From the NCBI RefSeq assembly GCF_013127955.1, contig NZ_CP053435.1, positions 1,736,001 through 1,800,000 on the forward strand: a DNA stretch of 64,000 bases, in the 5' to 3' direction. This stretch comes from Spirosoma taeanense (lineage in GTDB: Bacteria; Bacteroidota; Bacteroidia; Cytophagales; Spirosomataceae). Positions 24,124 to 31,960 of this stretch are shown here, one piece after another. Within the stretch, counting starts at the first letter, position 1, and each line of letters starts with the position of its first letter. Made by a program: the position numbers and the translations under genes. Under the pieces are notes generated by a model, which did no database searches, was not told the DNA's origin, and was given only the letters and a program-made list of their open reading frames with translations.

Positions 24124-25275
24124 GTGGCTACTTACGATCTGATTATTGTCGGCGCGGGCGCGCTGGGCTCGTTTCATGCCTATCAGGCGGCCAAAGCTGG
24201 CCAGCGCGTCTTACTGCTGGAAAAAGACCGCTACCCCGTAGGGGCGACGGTACGTAATTTCGGGCAGGTCGTGCCATCCGGGCTGGCCGGGCGATGGTTC
24301 GATTACGGTCGCCGTAGCCTGGAGATTTACCGTACCATCCAGCGCGAAACTGACCTGACCGTGCGCGAAAACGGAACGGTCTATCTCGCGTCGGATGCGG
24401 ACGAGTGGACGCTGGCAAATGAACTGCATGACCGCTACGAGCGGATAGGCTATCCCAGCGAGTTGCTGAGCAAAGCGCAGTGTCTGGCTAACTATCCGGG
24501 GCTGCAACCGGATTACGTTATGGGCGGGCTGTTCTTTCCGGGCGAAATGAGCGTAGAGCCGGAGCAGATGATTCACCGGCTGATCGCGTTCATTCAGCGT
24601 AGATACGGCGTCGATTACCGGCCCGGCTCCCTCGTAATTGACTGCCAGTCGAATTATAGCGGAGCCATCGTGACGCTGGCCAACCGGCAGCGGTTTCAGG
24701 CCGGGCGGGTGCTGATCTGCGGGGGGCATGAGGTGCGGCTGTTGTTCCCGGAGGTACTGGCCGAGGCCGAACTGGTGGTCAGTAAACTGCAGATGCTGCT
24801 GGCTGAGCCGGTGCCGGGGCTGATCCTACCGGGGAATATCCTGACGGGGCTAACCATTCGGCGGTACGAAGCCTTTCAGGAGTGTCCGTCCTACGCCCGA
24901 CTGAAAACGCCCGAGCATCTGGCTGAACTCAAAAAATGGGGGATTCATATTCTGTTCAAGCAGGCGACGGATGGCTCAATCATCGTGGGCGACTCGCACG
25001 AATACGCCGATGCGACGCAGGCCGAAGACCTGGGCTATCACACGCAGGATTTTATCAACGACCTGATGCTGACCGAAGCCCGGCGGATTGTGCAGTTTCC
25101 GCTGACGATTCGTAAAACCTGGGCGGGGTTTTATAGCCAGACAACCGCCGAAATCTTCGAGCACGACATCGACGAGAACATCCGGATCGTAACGGGTATC
25201 GGCGGCAAAGGCATGAGCTCGGGCGCGGGGTATGCCGAAGACAGCATACGGCATTGGCTTGGGGTATCTGCATAG
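24124..25275 (+). CDS. FAD-dependent oxidoreductase, TIGR03364 (DadA-like, phosphonate-linked)
   Basis: 383 aa. A dinucleotide-binding motif LIIVGAGALGSFHAYQAAKA at the N-terminus, then VGATVRNFGQVVPSG, a long substrate domain, and GIGGKGMSSGAGYAED near the C-terminus to hold the flavin. It belongs to the DAO/DadA group that oxidises amines. The TIGR03364 clade is known to sit beside phosphonatase-like hydrolases, as here, and would oxidise an aminophosphonate to the aldehyde that the hydrolase cleaves. This coupling is inferred from order. Confidence 0.82.
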   Translation: MATYDLIIVGAGALGSFHAYQAAKAGQRVLLLEKDRYPVGATVRNFGQVVPSGLAGRWFDYGRRSLEIYRTIQRETDLTVRENGTVYLASDADEWTLANELHDRYERIGYPSELLSKAQCLANYPGLQPDYVMGGLFFPGEMSVEPEQMIHRLIAFIQRRYGVDYRPGSLVIDCQSNYSGAIVTLANRQRFQAGRVLICGGHEVRLLFPEVLAEAELVVSKLQMLLAEPVPGLILPGNILTGLTIRRYEAFQECPSYARLKTPEHLAELKKWGIHILFKQATDGSIIVGDSHEYADATQAEDLGYHTQDFINDLMLTEARRIVQFPLTIRKTWAGFYSQTTAEIFEHDIDENIRIVTGIGGKGMSSGAGYAEDSIRHWLGVSA

Positions 25276-25396
25276 AAGCCCGCGCGCGATACGTGCAAAA
25301 TAACCCGGACTTCCAGATTAAGCGAGCATGAACTTTCTGGAGATTTCGTTCACAAATGATTGACAATCAGTCAACAGTGGCGTAATAGTGCGATTG

Positions 25397-25404
25397 TACT
25401 TTTG
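25397..25404 (+). promoter_or_regulatory. -7 promoter box before SusC gene
   Basis: TACTTTTG matches TAnnTTTG, 34 bases before the SusC ATG at 25439. It lies in the 163-base gap after the oxidoreductase, the largest gap in the early part of the locus, so susCD may have its own promoter. A TTGAC/GTCAA inverted repeat (25360-25374) lies just upstream. Confidence 0.45.
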
Positions 25405-25438
25405 CAGGAACACCCAACTAAGGCTAACCTGTAAATGT

Positions 25439-28400
25439 ATGAAAGAACTATCTTTACGTTTATCCCTGCCCCCATCCGCACGCCTGCACCAGCGGGCGCG
25501 TCTGCTGGTCGGTATTGTTACGCTGACGTTTCTATCCGCGCTGTTGTCGGCGGTGGCCGCTCAGGCTCAGTCAGTGAGCGGTCGCGTTGTATCGGCCGAT
25601 GACCAGCAGCCACTGCCGGGCGTATCGATTGTGGTGAAGGGCACCAGCACCGGTACAACGAGCCGCGCCGATGGTACCTATAGTCTGAACGCGGTGAGTC
25701 CGCAGGCCACGCTGACGTTTTCGTTCATTGGCTACGAAACGCAGGAAATCACCGTTGGTAACCGCAGCACGATCGACATCAATCTGACAGGCAGTCCCAA
25801 AGCCCTGAATGAAGTCGTCGTAACGGCTTTTGGCATCAAGAAAGACATACGTCAGACGGGCGTCGCCATTCAAACCCTCGACGGAGCCAGCGTTATCAAA
25901 GCCCGCGAGCCCAACCCAATCAACTCGCTGGTGGGTAAGGTGGCGGGCCTGACCATCGGACCGAGCGCCGAACTGCTGCGCCGACCCAACATTGTTCTTC
26001 GTGGGAATACCGACGTGCTGTTTGTGGTCGATGGGGTTCCGGTCAATTCTGATACCTGGAACATCAGCCCCGACGATATTGAAACTTATTCGGTCCTGAA
26101 AGGAGCCTCGGCTTCGGCGCTCTATGGGTTCCGGGGTAAGAACGGCGCCATCCTGATCACGACCAAGCGGGGTACAAAAGACAAGCGGGGCTTCTCGGTC
26201 GACGTCAACACAAGCCAGATGTTCGACAATGGGTTTCTGGCTATTCCTAAACTGCAAAATGAATACGGGCCCGGCGACCACGGGGTTTATGCTTTTGCCG
26301 ATGGGCGCGGGGGCGGCTATAACGACGGCGACTACGATATCTGGGGGCCACGCTTTGAAGGGCAGCTGATTCCGCAGTACGACAGCCCGATTATGCCTGG
26401 ACAGACCTTCACGACCACCTTCCCGAACCCGGCCGTGAAACCGTTCGTCAGTAACCGCCAGCCGACACCGTACGTAGCCCGGGGTGCCAATAACCTGTCG
26501 CGCTTTATTCAGACGGGTATTCTCTCGACCAATAATGTAGCCGTTTCCTCGTCGGGCGAGAAGTACGACCTGCGCTTTTCGCTCTCGCATACGTATCAGA
26601 AAGGGCTGGTGCCGAACACCAAGCTCAACAGCACGACCTTCAAGATTTCGTCGGGCTACAACTTCACGGATCGGTTGCGGTTTGCGGCCGACATCCAGGT
26701 GAACCGGCAGTACACCCCGAATATTCCGGACATTAATTATGGGCCCAACTCGCTGATTTATAACGTAGGTATCTGGGGCGGAGCCGACTGGGATGTCGAT
26801 GAGCTGAAAAACTACTGGCAGCCGGGTAAGGAAGGTATCCAGCAGATTTACGCCGAATACCAGCGTTATAATAACCCCTGGTTTGTGTCGAAAGAGTGGC
26901 TACGGGGGCACTATAAAACCGATATTATTGGCCAGACGTCGCTGAACTATAACCTGGCGCCGGGCCTCGACGCAACCCTGCGGACGCAGGTTTCGACCTG
27001 GAATCTGCTGCGGACCGAGAAAATGCCCTATTCGGCAACCGCCTATGGCCGGGAGGAAGCCCGCGGAGATTACCGCGAAGACCGCCGGAACCTGATCGAT
27101 AACAACACCGATCTGCTGATTAAATTCAACCGGCAGGTTGTACCCGCCCTGACCGTCAACGCCATTGCTGGTGGGAACCTGCGGCTGTACAACTACAACT
27201 CGAACTTTACCTCGACCAACTACCTGAACGTACCCGGCGTGTACACCTTCGCCAACTCGGCCAATCCGCTCATTGCGTCCAGCTATTCGGCCAATATGCG
27301 GGTGCTGTCGGCTTACTATTCCGCCGATTTTACTCTGCGCGACCGCGTGACGCTCTCGACGACGGGGCGGATGGATAAGCTGTCTACCTTGCCCAGGGGC
27401 AACAATACCTTCTTTTATCCCTCGGTGGCCCTGAGCACGGTCGTGTCAGATTACGTAAAGCTGCCCGATGCTATTTCATTCCTGAAGCTACGGGCTTCGT
27501 TTGCCAACGTAAAAGACGCGCTGACCCAGGCCACAATCGGAATTCCGCAGTTTCCGCTGGGCTATGGCGAGCAGTATATGTCGGCCTATGACGGTCCGAC
27601 TTACCAGAACTCGGCGGTTTACAGCACTCCGCTGACCTACAACAACCAGCCGTCGGCCTACTACACCAATACGCTGAACAACCCTAACATTAAACCGAAC
27701 TCGACCTCGCAGGTTGAAGCCGGTCTGGATATGCGTTTCCTGAGCAACCGGCTCACGTTTGATGCCGCCTACTACATCAGCAACGATGGACCGCGCATCT
27801 TCAACCTGCCGATTTCTGAAACAACGGGCTATGCATCCCTGCTCGTGAACGGCATCAAAACCCAGAAAAAAGGCGTTGAACTTTCGCTGACGGGAAAGGC
27901 CCTGCGTAGTGCCAGCGGACTGAACTGGGACGTCCTGGTGAACTGGTCTACCTATACCGAACGGTATAAGGAGTTTTATCCGGGCGTATCATCGCTGAAC
28001 ACGTTCTTTAAAGTGGGCGACCGCGTTGACAAGTACTACACCAATACGTTCGTGTACACGCCCGATGGGCAGATCATCAATGATGCCGGTGGCCGCCCGA
28101 TCATTGGGCCCGTCGCTCAGTTTGTGGGGTATATCAATCCGGACTGGGTATGGGGCGTCAACAACCGCTTCAGCTATAAAGCCCTTACGTTCAGCTTCCA
28201 GTTCGACGGGCGCGTGGGGGGTGTTATTTCCGACTATGTGCAGCAGAAGACCTACGCTGGTGGCCGGATCATCAATACCGTGCAGGGCGTTATGGGCGAA
28301 GCTCGTCGGCAGGATGTTCTGGGCGTGAAGTCCTACGTTGGCGAAGGCGTCCAGATTTCAAACAACGGGAAGATCAACTACGATGCCGATGGCAACGTAA

Positions 28401-28729
28401 CGAACTACGGCGAGCTGCAATTTGCGCCCAACACCACCAAAGCGTTTCTGCAGGACTATATCGCCCGGCGGTATGGTTTCGACGGCGGCAACCTCATCAG
28501 CCGCAGCTTTGCCAAACTCCGCGAAGTGGTGATCGGCTACAGCCTGCCCGCCCCCCTGCTGAACCGGATCGGGGTTAAACAGGCGTCGATCTCGTTTGTG
28601 GGCCGTAACCTGCTCTATTTTGCCGAGAAGAAAGACATTGACATCGACCAGTTCACCAACGGTGGCCGTTCGGACCTGCAAACGCCAACTACCCGCCGGT
28701 ACGGGATTAACCTGAATCTGACCTTCTAA
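25439..28729 (+). CDS. SusC/RagA-family TonB-linked outer membrane transporter
   Basis: 1096 aa from MKELSLRLSLPP. Signal peptide to about residue 43, then a carboxypeptidase-like plug extension (VSGRVVSADDQQPLPGVSIVVKG), the SusC box region (ALNEVVVTAFGIKK), a plug domain and a 22-strand-type beta-barrel ending in an aromatic-terminated strand (GINLNLTF). With the SusD lipoprotein it forms a lid-and-barrel importer powered by TonB. The neighbours suggest a phosphonate- or phosphoester-bearing substrate. The upstream Met at 25388 is rejected because it precedes the -7 box. Confidence 0.93.
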   Translation: MKELSLRLSLPPSARLHQRARLLVGIVTLTFLSALLSAVAAQAQSVSGRVVSADDQQPLPGVSIVVKGTSTGTTSRADGTYSLNAVSPQATLTFSFIGYETQEITVGNRSTIDINLTGSPKALNEVVVTAFGIKKDIRQTGVAIQTLDGASVIKAREPNPINSLVGKVAGLTIGPSAELLRRPNIVLRGNTDVLFVVDGVPVNSDTWNISPDDIETYSVLKGASASALYGFRGKNGAILITTKRGTKDKRGFSVDVNTSQMFDNGFLAIPKLQNEYGPGDHGVYAFADGRGGGYNDGDYDIWGPRFEGQLIPQYDSPIMPGQTFTTTFPNPAVKPFVSNRQPTPYVARGANNLSRFIQTGILSTNNVAVSSSGEKYDLRFSLSHTYQKGLVPNTKLNSTTFKISSGYNFTDRLRFAADIQVNRQYTPNIPDINYGPNSLIYNVGIWGGADWDVDELKNYWQPGKEGIQQIYAEYQRYNNPWFVSKEWLRGHYKTDIIGQTSLNYNLAPGLDATLRTQVSTWNLLRTEKMPYSATAYGREEARGDYREDRRNLIDNNTDLLIKFNRQVVPALTVNAIAGGNLRLYNYNSNFTSTNYLNVPGVYTFANSANPLIASSYSANMRVLSAYYSADFTLRDRVTLSTTGRMDKLSTLPRGNNTFFYPSVALSTVVSDYVKLPDAISFLKLRASFANVKDALTQATIGIPQFPLGYGEQYMSAYDGPTYQNSAVYSTPLTYNNQPSAYYTNTLNNPNIKPNSTSQVEAGLDMRFLSNRLTFDAAYYISNDGPRIFNLPISETTGYASLLVNGIKTQKKGVELSLTGKALRSASGLNWDVLVNWSTYTERYKEFYPGVSSLNTFFKVGDRVDKYYTNTFVYTPDGQIINDAGGRPIIGPVAQFVGYINPDWVWGVNNRFSYKALTFSFQFDGRVGGVISDYVQQKTYAGGRIINTVQGVMGEARRQDVLGVKSYVGEGVQISNNGKINYDADGNVTNYGELQFAPNTTKAFLQDYIARRYGFDGGNLISRSFAKLREVVIGYSLPAPLLNRIGVKQASISFVGRNLLYFAEKKDIDIDQFTNGGRSDLQTPTTRRYGINLNLTF

Positions 28730-28770
28730 TTCAGGGGCAATACTGCCCCGGCTCATAAATGACTTTAGCC

Positions 28771-30363
28771 ATGAACATTTATAAACTGATAATACCGACG
28801 CTTGCCCTCGTCCTGCTGCTGACGGGCTGTGAGAAGTCGTTCGACGAACTCGAAAAAGACCCCAACCGCCCGGTCAATGCGCCCGCGTCGCTGGTGCTGC
28901 GGGGTATCCTGAACGATATGTACGATGCCAGCAACAGCCCGTCGGGCTTTGCGGGCGTAACCTATTCGCCCTGGGGTGCCGAGCAGCGCTACAACCAGTT
29001 TTACGCCAGTAACTACAACTATTACGCCACTAACGAATACGCCTGGACGACGACCTCGCTGAACTACTACACCCTCAAGGACATTCTCCGGATGGAAGCG
29101 GAGGCTAAGCGGGCCGGAGCCGCCGATGTGAATCCCTATTCGGCGCTGGGTAAGTTTCTGCGGGCTTTTTTCTACGAGAACATGACCCGACGGGTAGGTG
29201 ATGTGCCGCTTTCGGAAGCGCTGCAGGGACAGGCCGACCTGACGCCGAAATACGATGACCAGAAAACCGTTTATCTGCAGATTCTGAAGTGGCTTGATGA
29301 AGCTAATACCGACCTGACCACCATCATTGCCCGGGGAGACAACACGCTGGCGGGAGATTTTTATCTGAACAATGACCTGCGGAAGTGGCAGAAAGTGGTG
29401 AACACCTTTAAACTGCGCGTGCTGATCAGTCTAAGTCGGAAAGAAGCTGATCCGGATCTGAACATTAAGCAGAAGTTTGCCGAAGTGGTAGCTAACCCGG
29501 CTAAATATCCTGTGATGGCCGACATGAGCGATAACCTGCAGTTTATCTACAACAACGTAACCAAGTACCCGCGCAGCCAGGACACTTTTGGGCAGAATGC
29601 CACGCGGGAGAACATGGCCAAGACGTTCGTGGATGCACTGGTCGAACGCCGGGATCCGCGTATTTTTGTGGTGGCCGAGCCGGCAGCCGCCAGGCTGAAA
29701 GCTGGTCTCAAGCCAACCGATTTTGGAGCATTCGTTGGCGCCAGCTCCGGCGAAGACCTGCAGGATATGGCAACGAAGGCGCTCCAGGGCGAATATTCGT
29801 TTCAGAACCGGAAGCGTTACTACACCACCTATGCCGGCGAACCCGTATTTATCATTGGCTATCCGGAGCTGATGTTTAACATGGCCGAAGGGATCAACCG
29901 GGGGTGGGCAAGCGGGAATGCCGCCGACTTTTACCAGAAAGGAATCGCAGCGTCGATGAATTTTTATGGTCTGAAAGACGGCGACAATACCGTAACGTTT
30001 TCGCACGATGGCGGCATCGCCAGCTTCGATACCTATACCATCAACTTCAGCCTGAGCGATTACCTCGCTCAGCCGATTGTGAAGTACGCGGGCAACACGA
30101 CGGAAGGCCTGAACCAGATCCTGACGCAGAAATACCTGGCTTTTTTCCAGAACTCCGGTCTGGAAGCTTTCTTTAACCAGCGCCGGACGGGCGTGCCAAC
30201 GTTCCTGACGGGCGTGGGAACGGGTAACAGCGGCCAGATACCTAAGCGGTGGCGGTACCCGAACAACGAGCGGACGACGAACGGCGAGAACCTGAATGTG
30301 GCCCTGGCCGCGCAGTACGGTGGCGTCGACGATATCAACGCCACCATGTGGCTGCTGAAATAA
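28771..30363 (+). CDS. SusD/RagB-family outer membrane lipoprotein
   Basis: 530 aa from MNIYKLIIPTLALVLLLTGC, where LLTGC is a lipobox with Cys20. An ATG four codons upstream (28759) is also possible. It has the SusD-like fold type with TPR-like helices and belongs to the SusD/RagB homologous group that often includes PNRPVNAP near the N-terminus. It caps the SusC barrel encoded 41 bp upstream and binds the ligand. A 13-bp hairpin follows. Confidence 0.92.
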   Translation: MNIYKLIIPTLALVLLLTGCEKSFDELEKDPNRPVNAPASLVLRGILNDMYDASNSPSGFAGVTYSPWGAEQRYNQFYASNYNYYATNEYAWTTTSLNYYTLKDILRMEAEAKRAGAADVNPYSALGKFLRAFFYENMTRRVGDVPLSEALQGQADLTPKYDDQKTVYLQILKWLDEANTDLTTIIARGDNTLAGDFYLNNDLRKWQKVVNTFKLRVLISLSRKEADPDLNIKQKFAEVVANPAKYPVMADMSDNLQFIYNNVTKYPRSQDTFGQNATRENMAKTFVDALVERRDPRIFVVAEPAAARLKAGLKPTDFGAFVGASSGEDLQDMATKALQGEYSFQNRKRYYTTYAGEPVFIIGYPELMFNMAEGINRGWASGNAADFYQKGIAASMNFYGLKDGDNTVTFSHDGGIASFDTYTINFSLSDYLAQPIVKYAGNTTEGLNQILTQKYLAFFQNSGLEAFFNQRRTGVPTFLTGVGTGNSGQIPKRWRYPNNERTTNGENLNVALAAQYGGVDDINATMWLLK

Positions 30364-30375
30364 ATCTGACTTAAA

Positions 30376-30416
30376 AGGTAGCTGGTGCGAAATCAAACCC
30401 TTTGCACCAGCTACCT
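30376..30416 (+). terminator. Intercistronic hairpin after susD
   Basis: AGGTAGCTGGTGC (30376-30388) pairs perfectly with GCACCAGCTACCT (30404-30416) over a 15-nt loop. There is no T run. It could be an attenuator or protect the susCD part of a longer transcript. Confidence 0.5.
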
Positions 30417-30436
30417 GCAATTACTATAATCGCTTC

Positions 30437-31354
30437 ATGAACCGCAGAACCCTTCTCAAAACGGCCGGCCTGCTGCCCATCGCTGCCGCGCCCGGCCTGA
30501 TTACGTCTCCTGCCTTGGCCCGTAAACTGCTGACCCGCTTTGCCTATATCGGCGATACACACATCACGGCGCAGCTTAAGCCTATGGAAGCCATTGCCCG
30601 GTGTCTGCATCATGCCCAGGATCAGGCCGACAAGCCGACGTTTATGCTGCATGGGGGCGACGTGATAATGGACGCGCTGGCGCAGGACCGCGACAAGGTA
30701 ACGAAGCAGTGGACCGCGTGGCATGAGGTGGTAAAAGCCGACAACTCTCTGCCCGTTGAGTACTGCATCGGCAATCATGACGTATGGGGCTACGAGAACG
30801 CCAAAAATGATCCGCTTTACGGCAAAAAATGGGCCGTTGACCAGATGCAGATCAGCGGTCGCTACCGGAGCTTCGATCGGAATGGCTGGCATTTTATTAT
30901 GCTCGATAGTGTTCAGCCGACCCCCGAGGGCAAGTGGTACACGGGCCATATCGATCCCGAACAGATGGCCTGGCTGAAGCAGGATCTGGCGGTAACGGAC
31001 TCTAAAACGCCGGTTCTGGTTCTGTCGCATATTCCGATCGTATCGGCAACGGTCTTCTATGATAAAGCCAACGTAAAGAACGGCAACTGGCAGATTCCGG
31101 GCAGCTGGAACCATACCGACGCCGTTGATCTGATCGGCCTGTTCTACCAGTATCCCAATGTGCGGGCCTGCCTCAGCGGGCATATGCACCTGCTGGATCG
31201 GGTAGAATACAACGGGGTAACGTATTTCTGCAACGGAGCCGTGAGTGGCAACTGGTGGAATGGGGATACCTACCACGAAACCAAAGCGGGTTACGCGCTC
31301 TTTGACCTCTACGACGACGGCAGCATCGAACGGACGTATCTGCCCTATGCGTAA
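30437..31354 (+). CDS. Secreted calcineurin-like metallophosphoesterase
   Basis: 305 aa. The N-terminus MNRRTLLKTAGLLPIAAAPG looks like a Tat-type or Sec signal. The metallophosphoesterase motifs are in order: YIGDTHI (DxH) near residue 37, HGGDVIMD (GD) near 75, IGNHD (GNHD) near 113, LSHIPIV near 195 and SGHMH (GHxH) near 247. It would hydrolyse phosphomono- or diesters in the periplasm, supplying the phosphonate locus. It lies 73 bp after susD. Confidence 0.88.
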   Translation: MNRRTLLKTAGLLPIAAAPGLITSPALARKLLTRFAYIGDTHITAQLKPMEAIARCLHHAQDQADKPTFMLHGGDVIMDALAQDRDKVTKQWTAWHEVVKADNSLPVEYCIGNHDVWGYENAKNDPLYGKKWAVDQMQISGRYRSFDRNGWHFIMLDSVQPTPEGKWYTGHIDPEQMAWLKQDLAVTDSKTPVLVLSHIPIVSATVFYDKANVKNGNWQIPGSWNHTDAVDLIGLFYQYPNVRACLSGHMHLLDRVEYNGVTYFCNGAVSGNWWNGDTYHETKAGYALFDLYDDGSIERTYLPYA

Positions 31355-31419
31355 CTTGGCGGGTAAACCGCCGATGAGTGTAGGGGCTATTCCTTACGTT
31401 GCGTTTAGCTTGTCTGTCT

Positions 31420-31959
31420 ATGGAAACCATTGCCCAACTTTTTGCCCAAAGCGGCCAGGACGCTTATTTCGGGGAGCCTGTTACGCAGCTTGAACACGCG
31501 CTGCAGTGCGCCCAACTGGCCGAACAGGCCGGAACGGATGCCGACACCGTCGTAGCGGCTTTCCTGCACGACATTGGTCACCTGCTGCCCGCCGAAACCG
31601 CCGATGGCTACATGGATGGCTACGGTACGATTGACCACGAACGGCTGGGAGCCGACTGCCTGCGGAAACTGGGCTTTTCGGAAAAGGTCGCGCAGTTGAT
31701 CGAGAACCATGTAAACGCCAAACGGTACCTGGTTTTTAAGAACCCGGATTACTTCGCCCGCCTGTCGGAAGCCAGTCTGAAAACGCTGGTCTTTCAGGGA
31801 GGGCCAATGACGACCGACGAAGCCGCTGCGTTTGAACGTAACCCGTATTTTCGCGAAATTCTTCAGGTGCGGGGCTGGGATGAACAGGCCAAAATACCGG
31901 GTCTACCCACGCAGGGCGTGGACTACTACCTTGATTTATGCCGTCGGCAACGCAATTGA
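31420..31959 (+). CDS. PhnZ-like HD-domain oxygenase (phosphonate degradation HDIG protein)
   Basis: 179 aa from METIAQLF; the frame extends 21 bases upstream but this ATG fits the family. HD ligands are seen: His26, His50-Asp51 (HDIGH), His73 and His97 (ENH). The Y16-F-G-E19 pair aligns, as I recall it, with Tyr24/Glu27 of PhnZ, the mixed-valent di-iron enzyme that oxidatively cleaves 1-hydroxy-2-aminoethylphosphonate to glycine and phosphate. The constant offset of 7-8 residues supports this. No PhnY hydroxylase is in the window, so the substrate may differ. The next gene starts one base after its stop. Confidence 0.82.
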   Translation: METIAQLFAQSGQDAYFGEPVTQLEHALQCAQLAEQAGTDADTVVAAFLHDIGHLLPAETADGYMDGYGTIDHERLGADCLRKLGFSEKVAQLIENHVNAKRYLVFKNPDYFARLSEASLKTLVFQGGPMTTDEAAAFERNPYFREILQVRGWDEQAKIPGLPTQGVDYYLDLCRRQRN

Positions 31960-31960
31960 T

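Noticed and set aside
25571-26590. Long minus-strand open frame inside the SusC gene
   Set aside because: It is an antisense shadow produced by the GC-rich codon pattern of the SusC gene, which has full family features.
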